Shown piece after piece: positions 51,425-58,871 of a stretch of 64,000 nt of DNA. Each line of letters starts with the position of its first letter. The first letter of the stretch is position 1. Source of the stretch: Halopenitus salinus (lineage in GTDB: Archaea > Halobacteriota > Halobacteria > Halobacteriales > Haloferacaceae); assembly GCF_042662125.1 (NCBI RefSeq), contig NZ_JBHSXL010000006.1, positions 310,001 to 374,000 on the forward strand, read 5' to 3'. Made by a program: the position numbers and the translations under genes. The notes beneath the pieces are model-generated. The model saw only the letters and a program-made list of their open reading frames with translations, did no database searches and had not been told where the DNA came from.

Positions 51425-52684
51425 ATGACCGTCACCGAACCCGACCTGATCCACCGACTCACCGACGTGACCGACCCGATGAACGACGACGACGTCGTCT
51501 CGCTGGGACTCGTCAACGACGTCTCAATCGAGGGCGGGACCGCCGAGGTCTCGCTGGCGTTCAACGCGCCCTACTCGCCCGCCGAGATCGACGTCGGCGA
51601 CGCGATCCGCGGGACGATCGAGGACGCCGGCCTCGAGCCCGAACTCTCGGCGGCGGTGGGGGCCGACCACGGCTTCGACGCGGACGTCCTGCCCGGCGTC
51701 CGCAACGTCATCGCCGTCGCCTCCGGAAAGGGCGGCGTCGGCAAGACGACCGTCGCAGCCAACCTCGCGGCGGGCCTCCACGACCGCGGCGCGCGCGTCG
51801 GCATCCTCGATGCGGACGTTCACGGGCCGAACGTCCCTCGACTGCTCCCGACCGAGAACGAGCCCGGCGTCATGCCCGACGGCGAGATCGTCCCGCCGCG
51901 TTCGGACGGCGTCATGGTGATGAGCGCGGACCACATGATGCCGAACGACGACGACCAGCCCGCGGTCCTCCGCGGCCCGATGGTGAACAACGTGATGATG
52001 AAGTTCATCACCGAGGTCCAGTGGGGCCGGCTCGACTACCTGGTCGTCGACCTGCCGCCGGGCACCGGCGACGCGTCGTTGAACCTGCTGCAGACGCTGC
52101 CGGTCGCCGGCGTGGTGATCGTGACCACGCCACAGGAGATGGCCGTGGCCGACGCCCGCAAGGGGCTTCGCCTCTTCGCCGACCACGACGCGCCGGTGCT
52201 CGGGGTCGTCGAGAACATGGCCGCCTTCCGGTGTCCCGACTGCGGGGACACCCACGAGGTCTTCGGCGACGGCGGCGCCGACGCCATCGGCGAGGACTAC
52301 GACGTCCCCGTCCTCTCGCGGCTCCCCGTCCACCCCGACTTCGACACCGGGTCCCGCGACGGGCCGACGATCCGCGATCCGGAAAGCGACGTCCGCTCCG
52401 ACCTCTTCGATCTCACCGACGCCGTCGCCGACCGCGTCGGCGCGATCAACCGCCGGAAGGTCGCAGAACACGTCGGCGCCCGCGAGGCCGACGGAGACGG
52501 GAGCGGTGCCGGCAAGGGGTCGGACCGCGACGGCGGCGGTCACGGGCGGGACGGCGATCACGACCGGAGCGACGATGACGGACGTGGCGGCGGCGGGCAG
52601 TATCGAAGCGGCCACGATCACGGACCCAAGGGTCACGCCTGCGGGGCTCACGGCGAGCCGTCCGCTGCGACGGGGCCGAAGTAA
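51425..52684 (+). CDS. Mrp/NBP35-type iron-sulfur carrier ATPase with MIP18 domain
   Basis: 419 residues. An N-terminal MIP18/DUF59-like domain (about 1-85) is followed by the deviant Walker A ASGKGGVGKTTVAANLA (about 100-116), ILDADVHGPNVPRLL, VVDLPPGTGD and the family pair CPDCGD (about 275-278) that binds a transferable 4Fe-4S cluster. The tail (about 355-419) is Gly/Asp/His-rich with HACGAHGE, a possible extra metal site. It lies downstream of the Fe-S/NrfD operon, which may be its client, 141 bases away. Confidence 0.88.
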   Translation: MTVTEPDLIHRLTDVTDPMNDDDVVSLGLVNDVSIEGGTAEVSLAFNAPYSPAEIDVGDAIRGTIEDAGLEPELSAAVGADHGFDADVLPGVRNVIAVASGKGGVGKTTVAANLAAGLHDRGARVGILDADVHGPNVPRLLPTENEPGVMPDGEIVPPRSDGVMVMSADHMMPNDDDQPAVLRGPMVNNVMMKFITEVQWGRLDYLVVDLPPGTGDASLNLLQTLPVAGVVIVTTPQEMAVADARKGLRLFADHDAPVLGVVENMAAFRCPDCGDTHEVFGDGGADAIGEDYDVPVLSRLPVHPDFDTGSRDGPTIRDPESDVRSDLFDLTDAVADRVGAINRRKVAEHVGAREADGDGSGAGKGSDRDGGGHGRDGDHDRSDDDGRGGGGQYRSGHDHGPKGHACGAHGEPSAATGPK

Positions 52685-52690
52685 GGGTCG

Positions 52691-53134
52691 TCAACACGAG
52701 TACCACGGTTCGATCGCCCCGTCCCGGCGTAGCGTGAGTCCGATATCCGCCCGATCACACTCGAAATCGGCCGGCAGATCCGGGGCGTACCGCCACGTGC
52801 GGGAGACGCCGTCCGCCGTGAACGCGTGTACGCTCGCGGGAGTCGCCTCGATCGCACCGCACCCCGCCATCTTCTCGGGGCCAAGGGAGAACACGCGACT
52901 GAATATCATCTCCGCCTCGGCGTCCGTCACGCGGACCGCGATTTGGGCCGTCGACGACGTGTCGTTCAGGACGGTGACCTCGATCGGATCGTCGGTACGG
53001 CCGGAGTCGCGTCCCGGGAGTACGCCACTACAGCCGGCGGTCGATGCGGACGCCACGGCGCCGAGCGCGGCGAGAACCCGCCGTCGAGACGATCGGGATT
53101 CTCGGAGCGGGGCGGAGGCACGATCGGAGGGCAT
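52691..53134 (-). CDS. Secreted lipoprotein, function unknown
   Basis: 147 residues. The N-terminus is SSRRRVLAALGAVASASTAGC, a twin-arginine-type signal with a lipobox Cys (AGC, about residue 34). The mature part has DPIEVTVLNDTSSTAQIAVRV and a terminal WRYAPDLP...ECDRADIGLTLRR, consistent with an extracellular beta-sandwich. ATG 53134 is chosen because the signal begins there and a TTTTTC box (53160-53166) lies 26-32 bases upstream. It is convergent with the Mrp gene, 6 bases apart. Confidence 0.72.
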   Translation of the reverse strand: MPSDRASAPLRESRSSRRRVLAALGAVASASTAGCSGVLPGRDSGRTDDPIEVTVLNDTSSTAQIAVRVTDAEAEMIFSRVFSLGPEKMAGCGAIEATPASVHAFTADGVSRTWRYAPDLPADFECDRADIGLTLRRDGAIEPWYSC

Positions 53135-53159
53135 CGTCGATCCGGTCGGTGCTCCGGTC

Positions 53160-53166
53160 GAAAAAC
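53160..53166 (-). promoter_or_regulatory. TATA-like box of the lipoprotein gene
   Basis: GTTTTTC on the minus strand, 26-32 bases before ATG 53134. Confidence 0.4.
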
Positions 53167-53343
53167 GGTACCGGACGATCGAGGACCCCGCGGGACCGGA
53201 CAGGGGATCGGTACACGGATGGTGGAGAGATCGGCCGGAACACGTCACGCGAGTCGGGCTGGGGAACCGGGATGAAGACGTGGCGGGCAACCCGAGGCGA
53301 GCAACCGACACGAAACTAAGTCCCTATGGCCCGTCCGTCCGGT

Positions 53344-53787
53344 ATGCCGACTCCATGTGAGACGTACATCGAGAACCGCGTTCGGATACAGCCCGACATG
53401 ACCAACAACTACGACACCGCCCACGGCGGGGTGGTGATGAAGCTCATGGACGAGGTGGGGGCGATGTCCGCGATGCGTTTCGCCGGCGAGACGTGCGTTA
53501 CAGCTCGGATATCGGGACTCGATTTTACCCGCCCGATTCCCCGGGGTGACATTGCGGTCGTCGAGGCGTGGGCGTACCGGGTGGGTCGCTCCAGCATCCG
53601 GGTGCGAGTCGTCGTCGACCGCGAGGATCCACGGACGGGCGAGCGGAAGCGGACCAGTGAGTCGTGTTTCGTCTTCGTCGCCGTCGACGAGGATGGGTCT
53701 CCAATCGAGGTTCCGGAGCTCCACAGTCCGACGGACCGGGACCGCCAACTCGAAGAGCGCGGCCGTGCGGCCGACTCGGCTGAGTGA
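53344..53787 (+). CDS. Acyl-CoA thioesterase (hot-dog fold)
   Basis: 147-residue single hot-dog thioesterase. The sequence NYDTAHGGVVMKLMDEVGAMSAMRFAG carries the Asp/Asn and helix typical of BFIT/ACOT-type thioesterases (given split), followed by a beta-sheet with LDFTRPIPRGDIAVVEAWAYRVGRSSIRVRV. It hydrolyses acyl-CoA. ATG 53344 is chosen over an earlier in-frame Met because ACTAAGTC (53315-53322) lies 22-29 bases upstream. Confidence 0.8.
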   Translation: MPTPCETYIENRVRIQPDMTNNYDTAHGGVVMKLMDEVGAMSAMRFAGETCVTARISGLDFTRPIPRGDIAVVEAWAYRVGRSSIRVRVVVDREDPRTGERKRTSESCFVFVAVDEDGSPIEVPELHSPTDRDRQLEERGRAADSAE

Positions 53788-53820
53788 AATGGGTGTCTCC
53801 GTGTACGCACCCTTCAAAAC

Positions 53821-53964
53821 GGACTCGGGCGGGTTCGAACCGACCTCACAGACATGTCTATGACTCACTTCGTTCGTCCCAGAAATGGGCTCGGGCGGGT
53901 TCGAACCGGAGCAAGACGGTCGTCTCGCTTCGCTCGACGCTGCGTCTTGCAGGGTTCGAACCGC
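53821..53964 (-). repeat. Three partial copies of the tRNA-Val 3' end
   Basis: Fragments matching the acceptor 3' strand plus T-arm of the adjacent tRNA-Val, same orientation: 53821-53842 (21/22), 53886-53909 (23/24), and a shorter T-arm piece at 53951-53964. Spacers of about 40 bases hold palindromes, one with 8-bp arms GCAAGACG/CGTCTTGC enclosing TCTCGCTTCGCTCGACG. The unit length is about 65 bases. No complete second tRNA is present. Confidence 0.85.
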
Positions 53965-54007
53965 GCCCCGCCACACCTGCGGCTCACCGTTCGGTTCGCC
54001 ACAGGAG

Positions 54008-54081
54008 TGGGCTCGGGCGGGTTCGAACCGCCGACCTCAGCCTTGTAAAGGCCGCGTCATAACCAGCTAGACCACGAGCCC
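54008..54081 (-). tRNA. tRNA-Val (TAC)
   Basis: 74-nt cloverleaf with acceptor GGGCTCG/CGAGCCC, discriminator A, T-loop TTCGAAC and anticodon loop TTTACAA (TAC, Val). A TATA-like CCGTTTTCC (about 54103-54111) lies about 25 bases upstream. Three partial copies of its 3' end follow it. Confidence 0.94.
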
Positions 54082-54142
54082 GTACCGTTTCGATCGGCCC
54101 CGGAGCGGAAAACGGTTTCTTTCCGCGCCACGAAGCCCGCCC

Positions 54143-54607
54143 GTGAACCGCCGTCTCACCGTCGTCGGCCTGTTGCTCGTCGCCGCCGCGCTCGGCGTGC
54201 TCGCCGTCGACCTCTGGCCCGGCGACCCCGGCGAGTACGAGCGAACCACGATCGAGGTCGAGGACGGCACGACCGGGGACCGACTGGCGACCGTCGACGT
54301 CCGGATCGCCGACACCCGGGACAAACGCTACACCGGCCTCTCGGAGACCGACTCGCTCGACCCGAACGAGGGCATGCTCTTCGTCCACGACGAGGTCGGC
54401 ACCCACGCCTACGTGATGCGGAACATGTCGTTCCCGCTCGACATCCTCTTCGTGGACGCCGACGGGACGATCACGACCATCCACTCCGCGGAGGCCGACT
54501 CCGACGACCGCTTCGAGGGACGCGGGAGGTACGTCCTCGAGGTCCGATACGGCTACGCGGCCGAAAACGGGATCGAGGTTGGAGATCGCGTGATCGTCGA
54601 TCGATGA
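54143..54607 (+). CDS. DUF192 family protein, membrane-anchored
   Basis: 154 residues. One N-terminal transmembrane segment (about 4-23, LTVVGLLLVAAALGVLAVDL) is followed by a DUF192 domain with the characteristic KRYTGLSETDSLDPNEGMLFV, MRNMSFPLDILFVDADG and VLEVRYGYAAENGIEVGD. The domain lies outside the membrane. Its function is not known. The start is GTG 54143. Confidence 0.82.
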   Translation: MNRRLTVVGLLLVAAALGVLAVDLWPGDPGEYERTTIEVEDGTTGDRLATVDVRIADTRDKRYTGLSETDSLDPNEGMLFVHDEVGTHAYVMRNMSFPLDILFVDADGTITTIHSAEADSDDRFEGRGRYVLEVRYGYAAENGIEVGDRVIVDR

Positions 54608-54680
54608 GCGGGAGAGGCTCGTCGAGCGACGACACCCCGAAGGGAAGCCTCTTTGCCGCGACGGCGGTAGGATCGACCGA

Positions 54681-56651
54681 ATGAGCAGCCCCGAGCGGGA
54701 GGGCGACGATCCCTTCGAGGACCAGCGGGAGGCCGTCGAGAATCCGATGAAACGGCTGTTCCGCGAGTACGGCTGGACCTATCGACGGGACGTGGGCGTC
54801 GGGATCCTCGCGAGCGTGTTCGCGCGGCTTCTCGACCTCCTCCCGCCGTTGATGCTCGGGATCGCCGTCGACGCCATCTTCGTCACGCCCGCCCAGCGCG
54901 AGGCGGGCGAGGTCCCCGCCTTCAGCGAGCAGGTCCCGCTCGTCGTGTTGCCGGACGCGTGGCTGCCGGCCGACCAGCTCTCCCAGTTCTGGTTCACGGT
55001 CGGGGTGGTGGCCGGCGCGTTCCTCCTCGGCGCCGGGTTCCACTGGGTGCGCAACTGGGGGTTCAACTCCTTCGCCCAGCACATCCAACACGACGTCCGG
55101 ACCGACACCTACGACCGGATGCAGCGGCTGAACATGACCTTCTTCGCGGACAAACAGACCGGCGAGATGATGTCGGTGCTCTCGAACGACGTCAACCGCC
55201 TCGAGCGGTTCCTCAACGACGGGATGAACTCGCTGTTCCGGCTCGCGGTGATGGTGGTCGGGATCGGCGGCGTCCTCGTCTGGATCAACCCGCAGCTCGC
55301 GGCCGTCGCCCTGCTTCCGGTGCCGATCATCGCCGTGTTCACCTACCTCTTCGTCGAGACGATCCAGCCGAAGTACGCGGACGTCCGATCGACGGTCGGA
55401 ACCCTGAACTCCCGGATCGAGAACAACCTCGGCGGCATCGGCGTGATCAAGTCCGCGACCACGGAGGACTACGAGTCCGACCGCGTCGACGACGTCTCGC
55501 TCGACTACTTCGAGGCCAACTGGGACGCCATCGAGACCCGGATCAAGTTCTTCCCCGGGCTCCGGGTGATCGCCGGGGTCGGGTTCGTGATCACGTTCAT
55601 CGTCGGAGGGCTGTGGGTGTTCCAGGGTCCGCCGGGGCCCTTCTCCGGCGAGCTCTCCCCGGGGATGTTCGTCGTGTTCATCCTCTACACCCAGCGGTTC
55701 ATCTGGCCCATGGCGCAGTTCGGCCAGATCATCAATATGTACCAGCGCGCTCGGGCCTCGGCGGCCCGCGTCTTCGGGCTGATGGACGAGCCGGCGCGCC
55801 TCGAGGAGGACCCGGACGCGCCGGATCTGGTCGTCGACGAGGGACGCGTCGAGTACGACGACGTGACCTTCGGCTACGGCGAGGAGCCGACCGTCTCCGG
55901 GATCGACTTCACGGCGGAGGGCGGGGAGACGGTCGCGCTCGTCGGCCCGACCGGCGCCGGCAAGTCGACCCTCCTCAGGCTCCTGCTCCGGATGTACGAC
56001 GTCGACGACGGCGCGATCCGGATCGACGGCCAGGACGTCCGGGACGTCACCCTCCCCTCGCTGCGGCGGTCGATCGGGTACGTCGGCCAGTCGTCGTACC
56101 TCTTTTACGGCACCGTTCGCGAGAACATCACCTACGGCACCTTCGAGGCGAGCGACGAGGCGGTGATCGAGGCGGCGAAGGCCGCCGAGGCCCACGGGTT
56201 CATCGAGAACCTGCCGGACGGCTACGACACGATGGTCGGCGAGCGCGGCGTGAAGCTCTCGGGCGGCCAGCGCCAGCGGCTCACGATCGCCCGCGCCGTT
56301 CTGGCCGACCCGGAGATCCTCGTCCTCGACGAGGCCACCTCCGACGTGGACACGGAGACGGAGATGCTCATCCAGCGCTCGCTCGACCGGCTGACGACCG
56401 ACCGCACCACGTTCGCGATCGCCCACCGGCTCTCGACGATCAAGGACGCCGATACGATCCTCGTCCTGGAGGGCGGCGAGATCGTCGAACGCGGCACCCA
56501 CGAGGAACTGATCGCGAACGAGGGGCTGTACGCGAACCTCTGGGGCGTCCAGGCCGGCGAGATCGAGGAGCTTCCCCGGGAGTTCGTCGAACGCGCGGCC
56601 GAGCGGACCGCCGCGATCGACGCCGAGCCCGAGCCCGATCTCGACGACTGA
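54681..56651 (+). CDS. ABC transporter ATP-binding/permease protein (exporter type)
   Basis: 656-residue half-transporter. The membrane domain (about 25-345) has six helices. The nucleotide-binding domain has Walker A VGPTGAGKST (about 423-430), Q-loop GQSSYLFYGT, signature LSGGQRQRL, Walker B ILVLDEATSDVD and the H-loop AHRLSTI. It would act as a homodimer exporting a lipid or drug-like compound. The substrate cannot be told. It has no accompanying periplasmic component. Confidence 0.93.
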   Translation: MSSPEREGDDPFEDQREAVENPMKRLFREYGWTYRRDVGVGILASVFARLLDLLPPLMLGIAVDAIFVTPAQREAGEVPAFSEQVPLVVLPDAWLPADQLSQFWFTVGVVAGAFLLGAGFHWVRNWGFNSFAQHIQHDVRTDTYDRMQRLNMTFFADKQTGEMMSVLSNDVNRLERFLNDGMNSLFRLAVMVVGIGGVLVWINPQLAAVALLPVPIIAVFTYLFVETIQPKYADVRSTVGTLNSRIENNLGGIGVIKSATTEDYESDRVDDVSLDYFEANWDAIETRIKFFPGLRVIAGVGFVITFIVGGLWVFQGPPGPFSGELSPGMFVVFILYTQRFIWPMAQFGQIINMYQRARASAARVFGLMDEPARLEEDPDAPDLVVDEGRVEYDDVTFGYGEEPTVSGIDFTAEGGETVALVGPTGAGKSTLLRLLLRMYDVDDGAIRIDGQDVRDVTLPSLRRSIGYVGQSSYLFYGTVRENITYGTFEASDEAVIEAAKAAEAHGFIENLPDGYDTMVGERGVKLSGGQRQRLTIARAVLADPEILVLDEATSDVDTETEMLIQRSLDRLTTDRTTFAIAHRLSTIKDADTILVLEGGEIVERGTHEELIANEGLYANLWGVQAGEIEELPREFVERAAERTAAIDAEPEPDLDD

Positions 56652-56755
56652 GAGGCCGAACTCGACGACAGAGAGGTCGAATCCGGCGACGGAGCGACGC
56701 CGTCGGTGTGAGGAACGTCTCCCACGGAGACGACCGCCGGCTCGAATGACCGCCG

Positions 56756-56763
56756 GCTATACG
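56756..56763 (+). promoter_or_regulatory. TATA-like box of the creatininase-family gene
   Basis: GCTATACG, 24-31 bases before ATG 56787. Confidence 0.5.
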
Positions 56764-56786
56764 GTCCACGGCGCCGGAGAGGGCGT

Positions 56787-57584
56787 ATGCACCTCTCGGA
56801 GGCCACCTGGACCGACGTTCGCGACGCCGCGATAGACGCGGCGGTGATCCCGGTCGGCAGCACCGAACAGCACGGCCCCCACGCGCCGCTCGGAACGGAC
56901 GCCCTCGCCGCGACGGCCGTGGCGAGCGAGGCCGCGGACGTCTACGGAACGCCCAACGACGGGAGCGCGGAGGGGAGCCACGGCGAGCTGCTCGTCGCGC
57001 CCACGGTCCCGGTCGGGGTCGCGGAGGAACACCGGGCGTTCGACGGGACGCTCTGGGTGAGCCCGGACACGTTCCGGGCGTACGTCCGCGAGACCGCGGA
57101 GTCGCTCGTCCACCACGGGATCGACCGGATCGTCCTCGCGAACGGCCACGGGGGAAACGTCGACGCGCTCGCGGAGGTCGCCCGGCGGTTCTCGCGCGAT
57201 CCGTCCCACGGAGGCTACGCGGTCGCGTTCACCTGGTTCGAGTCCGTGGGCGAACAGGCGAGCGACATGGGCCACGGCGGGCCGCTCGAGACGGCGCTCC
57301 TGCGTGCGACACACCCCGACCTCGTCCGAGAGGATCGGATCGAGGCGGCCGCCGCCGGCGCGGCCGAGCGGTGGGGCGAGTGGGTCGCCGGCGTGAACCT
57401 CGCACACGACTCCGCGGAGTTCGCCGAAAACGGCGTGGTGGGCGACCCGCGCGAGGGGGACCGCGAGCGCGGCGAGACGCTCCTCGAACTCGCGAGCGAA
57501 TCGCTTTCGGAGCTCGCAGCGGCGGTCAGCGATCGCGAGATTGAGAGGAGAAAGGGGGACGGAAGCGACGGACGAACCGAATGA
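56787..57584 (+). CDS. Creatininase family protein (ArfB-like amidohydrolase)
   Basis: 265 residues. IPVGSTEQHGPHAPLGTDAL holds the metal-binding Glu, His and Asp of the family, with later NGHGGN and GHGGPLETALLRA contributing ligands. In archaea this family includes ArfB, which deformylates a formylpyrimidine intermediate of riboflavin and F420 synthesis, so ArfB is a plausible role; creatininase itself is unlikely. The start is set by a TATA box. Confidence 0.78.
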   Translation: MHLSEATWTDVRDAAIDAAVIPVGSTEQHGPHAPLGTDALAATAVASEAADVYGTPNDGSAEGSHGELLVAPTVPVGVAEEHRAFDGTLWVSPDTFRAYVRETAESLVHHGIDRIVLANGHGGNVDALAEVARRFSRDPSHGGYAVAFTWFESVGEQASDMGHGGPLETALLRATHPDLVREDRIEAAAAGAAERWGEWVAGVNLAHDSAEFAENGVVGDPREGDRERGETLLELASESLSELAAAVSDREIERRKGDGSDGRTE

Positions 57585-57672
57585 AGGATGCGGACGAGCC
57601 GAGTGAAGGGATACGGATAAGCGGGCGGGGCGGCCGGACGTGGATGGGGAGGCGAGGGAGCCGAACGTGGAT

Positions 57673-58155
57673 TCACTCGGCTTCCGCTTCGGTCTCGGCA
57701 TCGGCGTCGGTCTCCGATCCCTCCTCCGTGTCCTCCGCCTCCGCACCGTCCCCGGAATCCGCCGCCTCGTGGGCGTCCTGAAGCGTCCCGCGGATCGCCG
57801 GAACCGTCCCGGTGAGGTCGCCGACGTCGGCCGCCGCGGACTCGAGGTCCTCGATCAGCTCCGCGAGGTCGTCGATCGCGGCCTCCAGGTCATCGGCGTC
57901 CTCGAAGGCGTCGGCGCGCTCGCCGAGGACGAAGGCCTTCCTCGCCTGGCGGAGGTGGTCCGCCGCGTCCCCGGCGTCCATCGCGGACTTGAGGCCGTTG
58001 AGGACGCCGAGGACGTTTTCGGCCTCCGTCTCCCAGACCGCCTCCGGATCGGGCAGCTCGTCGCGTGCCGCCTCCAGGTGCGTTTCGACCTCCTCGCGCG
58101 TCTCGGCGGCCGCCTCGCCGAACAGGTCGTCGTCGTCGAACGTCGCTTGACTCAT
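57673..58155 (-). CDS. Acidic haloarchaeal protein (DUF5790-like)
   Basis: 160 residues, extremely acidic and helical. It starts MSQATFDDDDLFGEAAAE and includes LNGLKSAMDAGDAADHLRQARKAF and a late heptad-like region (DDLEAAIDDLAELIEDLESA) that could form a coiled coil (split here), ending in a long Glu/Asp tail. The pattern matches the conserved haloarchaeal DUF5790 group; no function is known. A strong TTTTAAA box (58180-58186) supports the start. Confidence 0.75.
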   Translation of the reverse strand: MSQATFDDDDLFGEAAAETREEVETHLEAARDELPDPEAVWETEAENVLGVLNGLKSAMDAGDAADHLRQARKAFVLGERADAFEDADDLEAAIDDLAELIEDLESAAADVGDLTGTVPAIRGTLQDAHEAADSGDGAEAEDTEEGSETDADAETEAEAE

Positions 58156-58179
58156 ACGTACTACCTCGCTCCGCCGCGA

Positions 58180-58186
58180 TTTAAAA
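58180..58186 (-). promoter_or_regulatory. TATA box of the DUF5790-like gene
   Basis: TTTTAAA on the minus strand, 25-31 bases before ATG 58155. Confidence 0.6.
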
Positions 58187-58393
58187 GCGACCCCGAAAGC
58201 GAAAGTGAAACACGCACCGGTAGCCCCTCTCCCCGTCCCCTAACCGACCTCCCGGATCCAGTTTCGCTCCGATCGAGATCCGATCGACGCGTCGATCCGG
58301 AACCGAACACGTCACTCGACGACGCGCCGGACCGACACGAACGGTCGCTTCGCTCGTCGTGCAACGTCGCGCAGAAAGGACCGAACGAACATG

Positions 58394-58460
58394 GAGAAAC
58401 GACCAAACGGACATTGAGAATACGACCAAACGGACATTGAGAATACGACCAAACGGATAG
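58394..58460 (+). repeat. 23-base tandem repeat, about three copies
   Basis: Units of GAATACGACCAAACGGACAT-type sequence: a variant first copy (58394-58417), a full copy (58418-58440) and a partial third (58441-58460). Adjacent without unique spacers, so not a CRISPR. Located upstream of the partial tRNA-Arg fragment. Confidence 0.85.
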
Positions 58461-58467
58461 AAGTAAG

Positions 58468-58482
58468 CGTCCTGACGGAGTT
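58468..58482 (-). repeat. Partial copy of the tRNA-Arg 3' end
   Basis: 15 bases matching the tRNA-Arg acceptor 3' strand, discriminator and first T-stem bases (14/15), in the same orientation, 68 bases beyond the tRNA 3' end. It is followed by a hairpin with 7-bp arms. Confidence 0.65.
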
Positions 58483-58550
58483 CCACGCGAGCGAAGCGAG
58501 CGTGGAGCAAGTCAGGACGTGAACGTAGTGAGTGCAACGAACGAAGTGAA

Positions 58551-58623
58551 CGTCCTGACGGAGATTTGAACTCCGGTCCCTGGCTCCGCAAGCCAAGAGG
58601 ATAGTCCACTACCCTATCAGGAC
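58551..58623 (-). tRNA. tRNA-Arg (GCG)
   Basis: 73-nt cloverleaf with acceptor GTCCTGA/TCAGGAC, discriminator G, T-loop TTCAAAT and anticodon loop TTGCGGA (GCG, Arg). A CTTAAGTAC box (about 58645-58653) lies about 25 bases upstream. A partial 3' copy follows it. Confidence 0.92.
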
Positions 58624-58839
58624 TCATCTACCAGTAACCGCGAGGTACTTAAGATGGTTACGGTCCGTCGTCGTGTGTGGGTTCGGGGCTCACGATCGAT
58701 GGAGAGAGGCTCGTCGAGCGGCGGAGAGACGCTCACGGTCGGTGGAGAAGGGTTCGTCAAAGAGCGGCGATCCGTTCGTCGATCGACGCGGGGCCGGTCC
58801 GTTTCGCCCCGATCCGGCGGATCGATCCGAAGCCACGCC

Positions 58840-58847
58840 GTTTATCC
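58840..58847 (+). promoter_or_regulatory. TATA-like box of the UvrD-type helicase gene
   Basis: GTTTATCC, 25-32 bases before ATG 58872, chosen over earlier in-frame starts. Confidence 0.55.
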
Positions 58848-58871
58848 GAGCGCACCCCGTGTAGGGGTACA

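Larger units (their letters stand above)
58187..58550. other. Noncoding stretch between the DUF5790-like gene and tRNA-Arg
   Basis: No protein gene is supported. It contains GGTCGCTTCGCTCGTCG (about 58344), a 23-base tandem repeat (58394-58460), a partial tRNA-Arg copy (58468-58482), a 7-bp hairpin with GAGCGAAGCGAG loop (58482-58506) and an inverted copy of the tRNA end (GTCAGGAC at 58511-58518 against GTCCTGAC at 58552-58559). All lie on the 3' side of tRNA-Arg. Confidence 0.6.

Noticed and set aside
54471..56501. 676-codon antisense frame over the ABC exporter
   Set aside because: Translation is a His/Asp/Arg-rich shadow of the sense gene and has no recognisable family.
58394..58460. CRISPR array
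   Set aside because: The 23-base repeats are directly adjacent and have no unique spacers; no cas genes are near.
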